A stretch of 64,000 nucleotides of DNA from Mytilus galloprovincialis (lineage: Eukaryota; Mollusca; Bivalvia; Mytilida; Mytilidae): positions 55,064,122-55,128,121 of the forward strand of contig NC_134849.1 in the NCBI RefSeq assembly GCF_965363235.1, read 5' to 3'. Position 1 is the stretch's first letter, and every line of letters begins with the position of its first letter. The notes beneath the pieces were generated by a model. That model was not told the DNA's origin, ran no database searches, and worked only from the letters and a program-made list of their open reading frames with translations. A program made the position numbers and the translations under genes. Below, piece by piece: positions 24,451 through 35,200 of this stretch.

Positions 24451-24505
24451 ATGGATAAACTAACAGTCTTGTTCTCAGTTTTTCTTACTTTGTGGAAATG
24501 TGAAG
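24451..24505 (+). CDS. Gene 2 exon 1: signal peptide
   Basis: ATG at 24451 opens MDKLTVLFSVFLTLWKCE, a hydrophobic secretion signal, then donor GTAGGA in phase 1. The same exon at 38538 has equal length, and about 33 bases of conserved sequence precede both. Confidence 0.75.
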
Positions 24506-26525
24506 GTAGGAAAAGCTTTGTATCTTGTTTAATGTTGTTTAAATTATTATCATTTTTGTAATTATTTACTTCTCTTCAACTCATTACATTGTGAACATTT
24601 CAACTTGATATACTCGATTGAAATCTGCGTTGGTTCTTATATTGTAACTATTGATACCTGGTCGTCGCACGGGTTGTGTTTTATTCATCTTTTGGTTTTT
24701 GTTTTCCTTTTCTTTTTTAGAGTTGTTGACCACATTTTTTAAATAACATTTGTGTCATTGCTGTGTGTTTGTTTATTCTGAATTTGTTAAATATTTTAGT
24801 GGGGTCGATGTGATAACAATCTAACAAACCATATTTAACTCTGCTGCATTTTGCACCTGTCCAAAGTCTGGAGCTTCTGGCGTTTGTTAGTTTTGTATTG
24901 GTTTTTGGTTCATCTGTTTGATTGGAGTTTAGTGTGATGTTTATTTTCACTGAATTAGTACACAGTTTTTTTAAGGAACAGTTTGAGCTGGAATTCGGTT
25001 GCTGGATATGATCGCTGTTTTGAAGAAAAAAAAATAGATACCAGAGGGACAGTCAAACTCATAAATCGAAAATAAACTGACAACTTCATGGCTAAAAATG
25101 AGGAAGACAAACAGACAAACAAATATACACATGGCACAACATAGAAAACTAAAGAATAAGCAACACGAATCCCACCAAACACTAGGGGTGATCTCAGGTG
25201 CTCCAGAAGGGTAAGTAGATCCTGCTCCACATGTGGCACCCCTCGGTTTGCTCATGTTATAACAAATCCGGTAAATCGTCTAATTCGGTAGGTCACATTC
25301 ATGAAAGGGAGGGGGATTGTAGTTACGACATAAGGAACATATCCGATACCATCTATGAAACCGTTATTCCATAACGGTCAACCAACTCGTGATGGCGTCC
25401 GTAAAATTTACGAAGGGATGATTCCAACTTCACCATTTGGAACTCTTGGTTTGAAAGCTTCCTTGTAGCAACTTCGAGGAAAAGTTAAAAATGATTTGAA
25501 AGTTCCTAAGCAAGACCCATCGGTGTCTTTGTGATGTCTTCTGCTCTGTTCCAAATTGTATGTCGGGTTATTGATCTTTGGTGCATATCCAATTTATATT
25601 TTAAATTTCATTGGCTTTTAGTATGTTTTTATTATGTTATTGCACTAAAGCTATCATGACAGAAAGGATACAATATTTCAATTTTATGTTTAATGTGTTG
25701 TCGAAATTGAAAATAAATGGTTGCATAACCTATTGATTAAACTGGCTAAACGCACTATAGTGAAAAAAAAACAATTCCTTCTTTATCTATTGGTTGGTTT
25801 TTCCATGTCTTCTTGTTCAGTTTGTCTTGTTCCTTTTTATTTGTTTATGTTAGTTGTTATTATGAGAGTGGTTATTATTTGCTCGCTTATAATTTCATAG
25901 TTTGTATGTTTTTTGTTGGGATACTGGATTTTAGGGAGTAATTTCGTTTGCGGGATGTCATATTTAACTTGCAACATTTATAAGGGAAATTTCATATATG
26001 TGTATTTAAGGGTCGGGAAGAGAAGGGGGTGTTTCCTTATCAATGATCATAGTGATACACATAAAGAACATGAAGGAAACCTTATCAAATCAACATTTTC
26101 AAAGCACATACATGTATGTTCGTTCCAATTTTTGCAACGCTTGATATTACGACTTTACATGTGTATTTACTGCTTTGTTTGCAAGACACACTATATTTTG
26201 AATGAGGCCGAGGGCAGACTTGTTGTAATTAAGTCAAATGTTTTTGTCCGGATTAAGAATGGTATCATTCTGAACTTACATGCTATGTTGTCCGTTGATT
26301 TTGAAATGTTTAACAGTCCTTAATATCATAATATTATAATATAACGTGTTGGTGCTATTTTCTGTTCTTTGCGATGATACACAGACCAAATTATAACAAT
26401 TTAAATGACCGTATTGTAAATTTTAAAACATGTTTTTGTTACAAATATTCATTTCCTTGTTGTATAACGCAAGTTAATTTTTTTTTACAATTCATAAAGA
26501 GAAATTTCATTTCTATATTAAACAG
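24506..26525 (+). other. Gene 2 intron 1
   Basis: Contains repeat sequence at 24760-25010 (related to 22120-22310) and the Penelope-like fragment 25036-25470. An unbroken frame at 25913-26323 has no paralog in gene 3 and is not called. Confidence 0.45.
25036..25470 (-). mobile_element. Penelope-like 3' fragment in gene 2 intron 1
   Basis: Matches the last RT codons and 3' region of the element at 13797-15757 (shared CTCAGGTGCTCC and GATCCTGCTCCACATG). 5'-truncated near 25470; not coding. Confidence 0.65.
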
Positions 26526-26720
26526 AAATAACCATGCAAAATGTAACTTTCCACAACTTAAAACAAACATGGAAGAATGCTGCTAATTTCTGTTCAAGTA
26601 AAGGTGGAGTACTGGAGAGTAACGCCACTTTATTGGGAGAACATGACGAGTTCAAAAATTTTAGAAAACCTGTGTGGCTTGGGAAATTCAGAACATTAAC
26701 TAATTGGACATTCATTCGAG
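26526..26720 (+). CDS. Gene 2 exon 2: first half of CTLD1
   Basis: Acceptor TATTAAACAG, donor GTTCGT (weak but GT); 195 bases, phase 1 both sides. Contains the lectin-like helix TWKNAANFCSSKGGVLES and the strand PVWLGKF, and ends in NWTFIRG, where the fold is interrupted by the WSC exons. NVT, NAT and NWT are possible N-glycan sites. Confidence 0.75.
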
Positions 26721-26740
26721 GTTCGTTTATATTTCAATAA

Positions 26741-27722
26741 GACATTAACACACTCAAACCGTTAATCGATATGTTTTTTAGTAATTTCTTAAAGTAAAGT
26801 TAAAAGAAGGTATCATATTCGAAAACAACGCTTTTTTCATGATAAAGATATATGTATAGAGAAATGGCTTGTTTAAAAGGCAAGCAGTAGTGCTGCTCCT
26901 GGAATTACACATGCACATGGACCTGTTGTAGGAATAAGACATTAACACACTCAAACCGTTATTCGATATTGTTATGATATTGTAATTATTATGTTTATTT
27001 ATGTTGGCCTAATTTGTGTTGTATGGCCTGATAGTTGTTTACCAAATAATCTTATAACTGTGCAGTTTAGGAATGATTGGAACTTTCTAGAATGATCCTT
27101 ATAAAAGATGCGTAATTTAAACTTCTACGTTATTCCAGAAACTTCCGTTGTAACTTTCCAGGATTTTCCACAATGTTCCATTATAGAGTGTTCTAGAATT
27201 TTCCATGACAACACTATATATACAGACACTAAAGTTAAACTCTCATAATTAAACTTGGACATAGACATTGATAGACATTAGTATTCACAGCATTTGGATT
27301 GACACTTTTATTCTACAAACAACATCATACTGGATTGTGACATTAGTAGTGAACGTAATATTCAAATTGGATTCCGAAAGATTTCCGGATACAGATAAAG
27401 ATAACAGATTGGACTCATATTTTGACAGTTAAGTTAACAGTAATATTTGTATAATACTTCTTGTAAACTTTTGTATAATAAATATTGTTAAATTTTATTA
27501 TTGATTTGTGTCTTTTGTTGGCTACAATTTAAAGGCGATTTCTGGCCGTAACAATATTTTTTTTAGTAATTTCTTAAAGTAAAGTTAAAAGAAGGTATCA
27601 TATTCGAAAACAACGCTTTTTTCATGATAAAGATATATGTATAGAGAAATGGCTTGTTTAAAAGGCAAGCAGTAGTGCTGCTCCTGGAATTACACATGCA
27701 CATGGACCTGTTGTAGGAATAA
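26741..27722 (+). repeat. Intronic tandem duplication (197-base unit)
   Basis: The unit 26741-26937 (GACATTAACACACTCAAACC to GTTGTAGGAATAA) is repeated at once from 26938. The second copy is split by an LTR at 26970-27553 and ends near 27722. The two units are almost identical. Confidence 0.75.
26970..27553 (+). mobile_element. Solo LTR in gene 2 intron 2
   Basis: 584 bases starting TGTTATG and ending CGTAACA, flanked by ATAT on both sides (26966-26969 and 27554-27557). Contains CTATATATACAG (TATA-like) and ATAATAAAT (poly-A-like). The uninterrupted copy of the same intron unit shows the empty site. Family unknown. Confidence 0.7.
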
Positions 27723-28225
27723 ACAAGTCCTATCTATAATTTACTGTTTGCAAAAGCGTGAATTATTCTAAATAGTAAGGATTATTCTTATCCTACGTCA
27801 TATTTGGCACAACTTTTGGGAATTTTGGGTCATCGGTGCTCTTCAAATCAAAAAAAGAAGAAACGCGTGTCTGGCGAATCAAATTATAAATTTGGTAACT
27901 TGATAACTAGGAAACGGTGTTCATAAACTTATACAAATTAAATTAATGAAATCAAAGTCTGCGGAATATTCAAAACGAAAAGTCCGAAATAAAATGGGAA
28001 AATCGAAGTCTCTAACACTCCAAACGTCATATTTATGACATGTTACATGCCTTTCCCTTTGTAAATGTATAGTTCCTTTTTATGGTAACACAAAAAATGC
28101 GAACTTCTGTCGTAGGTTGCATATATATTGTTATAAAAATGTGTGCCTATTTATGACTAGTCAACATTTAACATGCAAAATTTGAATTTCATTAGAAATC
28201 TTTATGTTAAGGTTTTTTTTTGTAG

Positions 28226-28335
28226 GGTGTTATGTAATGAATGGAAACTTCCAACACTTTAAAATTAAACATTCTAACTCTCCGGAGCTGCAATGCCAAA
28301 TGTTATGCGATGCATACAAATTCTATAGTATCAAG
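28226..28335 (+). CDS. Gene 2 exon 3: WSC-like module, first part
   Basis: Acceptor TTTTTGTAG, donor GTAATA; enters in phase 1, leaves in phase 0. Encodes GCYVMNGNFQHF then LQCQMLC and FYSIK, the GCY start and first cysteine pair of a WSC-like domain. Confidence 0.75.
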
Positions 28336-29719
28336 GTAATATATAGTTTGTTCATGTTTTCTGTAAATTATATTACTGTTACAACAAATCGGTTACCTTT
28401 ATATAGTTATTGTGCTCATAAAACCTTTTCAGTCGGGACACTGTGCTGAAACTGAGTTAATTTTCCAAAACGAAATAATATACACTGTGCTCAAACTGAG
28501 TTAATTTTCTAAACGAAATATTCTCATTATTATGAGGTTTTGTTTTCATTTCATTCAATATCCATATGGTTGGATGCTACCAGATACGCAATACCTTACA
28601 TAATCATATTGCGTACTTTCATGCCTATGATATTATAATTTACTTCATTTACGTAAGATTTCGAAATTGCAGCTATACTTATATTGTTACCCAAAATATT
28701 TCTTATAAACATGCAAGTATAACAGAAATCTTTATATTAAACTTTTAACATGTTTAAATATGAGGAAAAAGATTAAGCTTTATTTTCGTCACTTCGCTTT
28801 TTTTATTGAGTTTAGTCAATCCTATTGATATTTTATAGTGTGTCGTTCTAAGATGTGATGTTATACTACTGTTTTAGAAAAGGGAGAAAGCTTGGTACCA
28901 TTCAAACGTTTAATCCCGCTGCAATTGATAGCATAATTCCTTAGTCAGGAATCTTATGTTCAGTGGTTGTCGGATCTTTATGTGGTTCATGAGTGTTTCT
29001 CTTTTCTCGTTTTTTATATAGACTAGAATGTTGGTTTTCACGTTTGAATGGTTTTACACAAGAATTTTTTGGGGACTTTTATAGCTTGTTGTCCGGTGTG
29101 AGCCTAGTCCTTGTCTTGAAGATCATACTTTGACCTATAATGGTTTACTTTTATAAATTGTGACTTTGATAGAGAATTGTCTCATTGGTACTTATACAAC
29201 ATTTTCCTATATCTATCATATTAAAAAATCCACAATAATGTTATAAATCTACTTCTTCACGTTAGTGTAAACAATGTTTCATTAATAAACAAGACATACA
29301 AAATGTTAATTCACATTCACAAATAGCAAACACGAAACAAGTGCTTAATCTCATAAGACACTGTAGTCTGAGTCATGTAGGAAGCCTTGCAAAATTACTA
29401 TTCGGGTACAAATTTGCGGTTATATGTCATAATCAAATGCAAGAAAATTGTTTTCTTAAATTAGTCATATATATGGGTATGCATTGGTCATACCTCACTA
29501 ATAACAATTTAACAATTCATTAATGCTACGGTAGTGTTTTATATATCTATGACAGAATATGATAGTGCTAAAATCGTTACTAGAAATCGTCTTTAATGTT
29601 AATGTGTTGCGAAGTATAAAGCTGCAAAAATACTTTTTTCTGATTTTATGTAAAAATGCTCATATCCGACTTTTTATCTATTAACTATAATAATAATTTG
29701 TGAATTTTGTGTATTATAG
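28336..29719 (+). repeat. Gene 2 intron 3 with dispersed repeat (28860-29215)
   Basis: The repeat runs from CCCGCTGCAATTG to AATTGTCTCATTGGTACTTA. Other copies: 56840-57180 (same strand), 40095-40460 (opposite strand), shorter pieces at 3690, 6110, 20120 and 59150. Non-coding here. Confidence 0.5.
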
Positions 29720-29807
29720 GGAGCAAATTGCTATTGTATAGAGGATATATATTCTTTCGTTAGAAGTAAAAACTGTAGTTGTGTAGGCTGTTTCAAAATT
29801 TGGGAAC
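29720..29807 (+). CDS. Gene 2 exon 4: WSC-like module, second part, broken donor
   Basis: Acceptor GTATTATAG. Encodes GANCYCIEDIYSF and NCSCVGC, completing eight cysteines. The base after the exon is A (ATGAGT), where the gene 3 exon 4 reads GTGAGT, so the donor is lost. The nearest GT (29812) would add 4 bases and shift the frame into a stop in exon 5. Confidence 0.65.
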
Positions 29808-30468
29808 ATGAGTACATTTCATTGCTTGATTGTTTGTTTTGTTTGTTTACTTAATCTGAATCGCGACACTACGCAATATTTTTACTGCACTTACTAGTCT
29901 TGAGGTTATTAAAGAAGAAAAAAATTATCATATGAAATAAAAAAAAAATATAGAATATATTATTATATTATTGTTTATAGATGAACCAAATTTTGACAGT
30001 ATTGCTATCTTGATTGTCTTCAATGCGAAGTAAATACAAATAAATAATAATTTTCCGACACAAAATAGGTAAGTAGTATATTTTTTTTTCAAACCTGAAA
30101 TTTAGAAACCAAAAATTTAAACCAATTTGGCAAAACATGCACTGGCATTTTTATGTAGCTTTTTGCAATATTTAAAATACTGTTTTCTACTAACACTTAA
30201 GATTTAAATATTAGCAGATAAGATCTTGAAATACTCACTATAGATTTGGAAGTTGTTTACATGAACAGGTGCGTAAATGTATTTGTGAAGAAAAGAGATT
30301 GAAAATTGCAGCAATTATATATAATTAAATAAGTAAATAAATCATTACTTTCCAAACCTGAGGTTGAAATTGATTTTTACCAGATCTAATGCAATGTTTT
30401 TCTATATGCTTCTACTATTTCATCAACGTATTAAAAAGTTGTCATTTAATTTCTATTTCTTCTTACAG

Positions 30469-30591
30469 ATCGACTTCAAGATTATGCTGCTATAGACATA
30501 AACAGAAAATGCATCGCTGCACTTAAATGTGTCGATGGAAAAGTCCAACGAAGTTATGAAAATTGCGAAACGAAATATTATGTTACCTGTG
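30469..30591 (+). CDS. Gene 2 exon 5: second half of CTLD1
   Basis: Acceptor TCTTACAG, donor GTAATG; 123 bases, phase 1 both sides. Residues NRKCIAALKC, SYENC and YYVTCG give the closing cysteines of a CTLD. Confidence 0.75.
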
Positions 30592-31132
30592 GTAATGAAC
30601 ATTTCTGCCTTTTGTTTTATTTACAAAACTGAAATGAAAGGACGTTTTTCATAAGTTAATTTTATATTTTGATAGTTATACAATGTTACACTTTTTGCTT
30701 TTTGTTAGACTGGAAAGTTCTGTCATAAACCATTGATTAATAAAACCCGTAATGCAACAATAGTCTCACAGGAACATGTTTTTCTCACTTCGATGGGATA
30801 CATTTCGGTTGTTTAATTTTCAGAAAATCATATGAACCTTGGTATATTTTACCGATTATTAATGAACAAGAGAAAGTTGTGCTCTATTACAAATACTTGT
30901 ACTCAAACACCATGAACACATTTGAAACCCAATTCATCTGTCCTTGTCCTTCTGTTTTTTTCTTTCTTTAAAAGCCATTGTCGTTGATGGCAAATAGTTT
31001 TTGTCAATTAAATATATGATTTCAAACAAATAGCATTCTCGCTTCGGTTGGGTTGGATGGGTAACGTTCATATTTAGACATGACGACATGTCCCTCTCAT
31101 GTTTATTGAGATATATCATGTAAATGTTACAG

Positions 31133-31309
31133 ATAATGATGTAGAACTTGGATATGATTATAGTACTTACCAAGAAGCAGTGGATGAATGTAAAAGACAA
31201 GGCTCTTTTATTAAATGGTATTCGGATAATGCATGTACTTCAACAGCATTTCCTGCATATTGGACCAGTGGAACAAGACATGATGAAATATTTGTTATGA
31301 GAAAAGCAT
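31133..31309 (+). CDS. Gene 2 exon 6: first half of CTLD2
   Basis: Acceptor TGTTACAG, donor GTAAGA; 177 bases, one codon shorter than in genes 1 and 3. Contains EAVDECKRQGSFIKWYSD and AYWTSGTRHDEIF, the same lectin-like core as its paralogs. Confidence 0.8.
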
Positions 31310-31607
31310 GTAAGAAATTCTCATCACCTTAATATCTATTATGTTTTTGTTTAATGTACGCCTTTGAACTACTAGTGTCATAAAACTACGAATAGTAGTT
31401 TATCGAATTTTCAAAAGTCATCAATTGATTGAGAGAAAACAGGTTTGGATATCAAGATTTTGTTTAGTTGAAATCAAGATCAGTTTTAATTCAGAAGCTT
31501 TATATTAAAACATAAACTAGTTCAATTAAATTTAGATCTATTGTACACATTTAATGCTATCAAATTGGAAACGTGCAGCCGGTTTATTTGTCGTGTTTCT
31601 GTTTCAG

Positions 31608-31712
31608 ACTTTTGAGAGATCTTACAACCTGATTCATGTTTTGTTTTGAACGACAACTTTAAAGAAAGGGAGACTTTCTGTAAAAGAGAACGATCCTTTT
31701 TCTGTAGATTCG
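31608..31712 (+). CDS. Gene 2 exon 7: second half of CTLD2 with in-frame stop
   Basis: Acceptor GTTTCAG, donor GTAAGT; 105 bases. In the family frame it reads Tyr-Phe-stop (TGA 31613-31615) where genes 1 and 3 read YFTEN. The rest still encodes QPDSCFVLN and SFFCRFG. No nearby AG restores the frame. Confidence 0.65.
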
Positions 31713-32499
31713 GTAAGTGAACATTTTTGAAGAATAAGATAATGATAATAAACATGGTATGATTGATTGTTCCGATTATTTATCATATATAATATAGTAC
31801 TAAATACAGTAATTTTGTATATCTAATAAAGAGTCTTTTCTCCAGTTTCCATTTTTTTTATCTTGATTCTCATACCGGGCGTTAAGTCATAAATCGAATG
31901 ACGTCAAAGTTTGACGTTTGCCATTCAGCAGCCAGTTTCCTAGCTTAATACGAAATGTTATCACATTAAATTAGAATCGCACAAACACTTGCAAGAAAAA
32001 AGTTGGTCATTAATGAAATTCGTTTTTGCTCTTTTCACTAGAGTTACGTTTTATAGTAACCTATAGGTTGATGTTTGTTTGTTAATTTTTGTGTGAAAAC
32101 AACGCATGCTAGTAAAATAGGAATGTCAAGCATTAATGAAGATTTCAAATTTATGCTCTACTAGGTACATCTGTTGTTTTGGTCATGATCAATAGCTTAT
32201 AGCCGGTCATCAAACTTATGAAATAGTGAGGTCGGGATTCTGGCTTTGTACGACACTTACATTTTTTACAGGTGACTAATATCACATATGTTTGAGAATA
32301 TCTGATTAATGATACATTATTATGATAATAAAATTGAGAATGGAAATGGGGAATGTGCCAAAGAGACAACAACCCGACATACTTTTCGAAATAATTGAAG
32401 AAACACTACAAAAAGATTGGATTACTTGCTAAATATATATGTTTTTGGCAATACAAAAGTATGGCATTTCAATATTATATATGATGAAATGTATTATAG

Positions 32500-32583
32500 G
32501 GACAGATGATGATAAAGGTTTTATTTCGATTCCAAACCCGTCGATTGGGCCACAAAATAATGCTGAATCTAACAATTGGAGAA
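32500..32583 (+). CDS. Gene 2 exon 8: acidic stalk
   Basis: Acceptor GTATTATAG, donor GTAAGT; 84 bases, phase 1 both sides. Encodes GTDDDKGFISIPNPS and polar residues, collinear with the stalk exons at 7231 and 51760. Confidence 0.7.
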
Positions 32584-33180
32584 GTAAGTTCAGTAACTCC
32601 AATTACCGCAAAATGGCCTTAAAATTCTTATATATTTTTATTTTTCTACTATCAAGTGTAAATTTATAAGTTCCTTGTAAATATTTATCATTTCCAAGTT
32701 GACAATTCAGATTTTCATATCAAAATTTCTTAACTGCAAGTTCAATTAATTTTTAAACACAGTTGTTTAATGATAATCTTAATAAATACGTCTCTTGAAA
32801 TATCCATTTTATAGATATCAATCTAATAGTGTTACTAAGTAATAGCTATACATTTAATGTTTTTCCAAGTGACAAGTGTCTGTCTCGTTTATGTTGTAAA
32901 ACGCTTATTATCAATCCGGGAAAGTGAGTGCGCTAATTTGGTGCACTATTAAATAGCAATAACTATTATCTTTTTATGTATTGTATGTACTTGACAGACG
33001 TTGATGAGACTATGTTTCTAATGGAAAAAAAATACTACGAAAACAGTATGTATACTAAAAGCGTTGTGGTTGCTTTCTGTTGTCATATAGTACAAAATAT
33101 AGGTTTTTTTTTTAATACTTTAAAAAAAGTTACTTTGAATTTTTATACTAGGTATCATATTTTTAAATTTTATTTTGCAG

Positions 33181-33256
33181 GCATAGCAGCAGGAACTATA
33201 ACATCAACTATTGTTCTCATTATTGTGATTCTAGTTTATTTTATTCTTCGTCGAAG
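33181..33256 (+). CDS. Gene 2 exon 9: transmembrane exon
   Basis: Acceptor TATTTTGCAG, donor GTAAAA; 76 bases, in phase 1, out phase 2. Encodes IAAGTITSTIVLIIVILVYF then two Arg: a single helix with the positive charges on the inner side. Confidence 0.75.
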
Positions 33257-34045
33257 GTAAAACCATATTTCATAAATATGTTTTAATAAAAGCAAAGCAA
33301 TTTAAAGCGTAACATGAACGTGTCTTTAAATTATTTGCCTTTATACATTCTGCAATAACAATATTGTGGCTGTCAAACGAAAATTTTCATAACTTAATTC
33401 CACACAGATTTTGGAACGAACTATAAATTGAATGCTATTTTGAGTTTTTCGCCAATATGATAGCCCTTACAAAAGAATTATACGCACAGTATTAACATGA
33501 TAAATAGTCATTTTATCGATATTGTTAAATCAGCCATATACTCGGGAGGTTTGGCAAGCCACACAACAAGTATCCACCCACTTCTTTTATCATCATGACT
33601 TGTTACAATTCAGGAAAATGGTATCTGTTATCAAAGAGTCCGTTTCTTTGTATGTTGACGTTTGTTTTTATGCAGTATTTCGGTTGTTTACAGTATACTG
33701 TTGTCTTGAACTTAAGTTTAAATCATGACACCCCGTCCATTGATTAAATATACTTTGCCATCGTTCGGGAAGTATTTGTCAAATTAAGATGTTCGTTTGT
33801 CTGTGCATGACAAATTTGCCACTGAGCATGTGTAACCATCTATTAATCAATCATATTCATTATTTCATCTTTATTATTCATTTACCAGTCTTTTGTAGAC
33901 GAAACGCGCGTCTGACGAAAATACAAAATTTCAATCCTGTTAACTATGATGAGTTTGCATTCAAACGAAATTGAAAAATTCGTATCTTAAATTATAAAAC
34001 AATTTTTTGTTTATATCCAGCTAATCAGTCATCAATTCGTTTCAG

Positions 34046-34349
34046 ACTATCAAAGAAGAAACCAACCATTCATAAATCACAAAATTCGTGTCCTGTGCAA
34101 GACGAGTTACATATTAACAATGAAACTTTCCAGACTGCAGTAGATCATGAAATTGATGGTGGCAATAACAGTCCACCATATGAAATACTGAATAGATACC
34201 CAGCAGTCAATTCTTCATCATACGACTGTTTAAATGTAACCTGTACTCCGGAGTCAGAAAATGTGTACATTAACACAAACACTCCGCAACTTCAATGTCA
34301 GATTTCACCGGAACTGATAGCAAATTTCAGGAACAAAACGAACGAGTAA
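34046..34349 (+). CDS. Gene 2 terminal exon: cytoplasmic tail
   Basis: Acceptor TTCGTTTCAG; begins LSKKKPTIHKSQ after the shared Arg. Carries YEIL, then YDCL after a 10-residue spacer, an ITAM-like pair. The frame ends at TAA 34347-34349. A second, similar tail copy follows in another frame, so this stop arises from a shift near 34290. Confidence 0.65.
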
Positions 34350-34549
34350 AGCAGAAAAAGCAAAATGCTTCTAAAGTGGAATTCAATATTGACAACGAAT
34401 CATCTGAGGCTGCAGCATACCATGCAATTGCCAACGAAAATTTAAGTCCACAATATCAAAAATTGAATAATGTTTCCGCTGTCAATGCTAAAACCTACGA
34501 TTGTTTAAATTTAAAACCTCTTCCAGAGTTAGGAAATTGTGTACTTTAA
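34290..34549 (+). pseudogene. Frameshifted second ITAM-like module of gene 2 tail
   Basis: In the frame open from 34295 to TAA 34547-34549 the tail unit recurs: YHAI, SPQYQKL and, after 10 residues, YDCLNL. It mirrors DHEI, SPPYEIL and YDCLNV of the preceding exon part. It is out of frame with that part, so either a small indel near 34290 separated them or the second copy is dead. Confidence 0.6.
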
Positions 34550-34712
34550 CTGAATTACAATAATAGATTCCAATTTGCATATGGAATGAGAAAAGGATTA
34601 AAGAATCAAAGATTTGTCTGAACTATATATCATACCCGTTATATAACCGTATCTGCTGGCATATGATTTTCAGTAAACCCTGATACATCGCGCAAATTAT
34701 GTCCCCTCTCGA

Positions 34713-34734
34713 CCCCCCCCCCCCCCCCCCCCCC
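34713..34734. repeat. Poly-C tract
   Basis: Twenty-two consecutive C shortly after the gene 2 tail. Confidence 0.95.
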
Positions 34735-34889
34735 TCCTCCCCAGATTACCAGCTAAACAAATTGCAGACAATAACTACAAGAAGAAAGATGGGACCGCTG
34801 ATATTACTTTTCTGAACAATATACACTTATGAAGTCTATGACAATAAACTAATTTTCTTTGTAAATTTGAAAGATGCCATAACGAGTAA

Positions 34890-35200
34890 TTTGAAAGTAA
34901 CCGGATATCCGTTTCACATATAACGGATATCTTCCTTATGTCGTAACTACAATATCACTCGCTTTCCCGAATTGACCTACCAAATTAAACTTATTGTTCT
35001 AACGTGAACAATACGACGGGTGCCACATGTGCAACAAGATCTTCTTACCCTTCTGGATCACCTGATATCATCCTCAGTTCTTAGTGATGTTTGTGCTGTT
35101 CAGTCTTTCGTATTCTATGTTGTGTTGTGAACTATTATTTGCCTGATGATCTGTTCCTTATTAAGCCATGGCGTCGTCAGTTTATTTGGTATGTTTCACC
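34890..35200 (+). mobile_element. Diverged Penelope-like 3' fragment
   Basis: Plus-strand orientation: CTTATGTCGTAACTACAAT, GACGGGTGCCACATGTG and TACCCTTCTGGATCACCTGA match the 3' region of the element at 13797, with many changes. An old copy. Confidence 0.55.

Larger units (their letters stand above)
24451..34349 (+). pseudogene. Gene 2: CTLD-WSC receptor, probably inactivated
   Basis: Ten exons: 24451-24505, 26526-26720, 28226-28335, 29720-29807, 30469-30591, 31133-31309, 31608-31712, 32500-32583, 33181-33256, 34046-34349. Their lengths and phases fit one 438-codon frame matching gene 3: signal peptide, CTLD1 first half, WSC-like module, CTLD1 second half, CTLD2, stalk, membrane helix, Tyr tail. 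Three defects are visible. Exon 4 is followed by ATGAGT where gene 3 has the donor GTGAGT. Exon 7 has TGA at 31613-31615. The duplicated tail is frameshifted after about 34290. If exon 4 were still spliced, the TGA would give a secreted protein ending before the membrane. Exon 7 can be skipped in frame, exon 4 cannot. An expressed soluble form cannot be excluded. Confidence 0.7.

Noticed and set aside
25913-26323. 136-codon open frame in gene 2 intron 1
   Set aside because: No paralog in gene 3 intron 1, no recognisable domain, composition like the flanking AT-rich intron; most likely chance.
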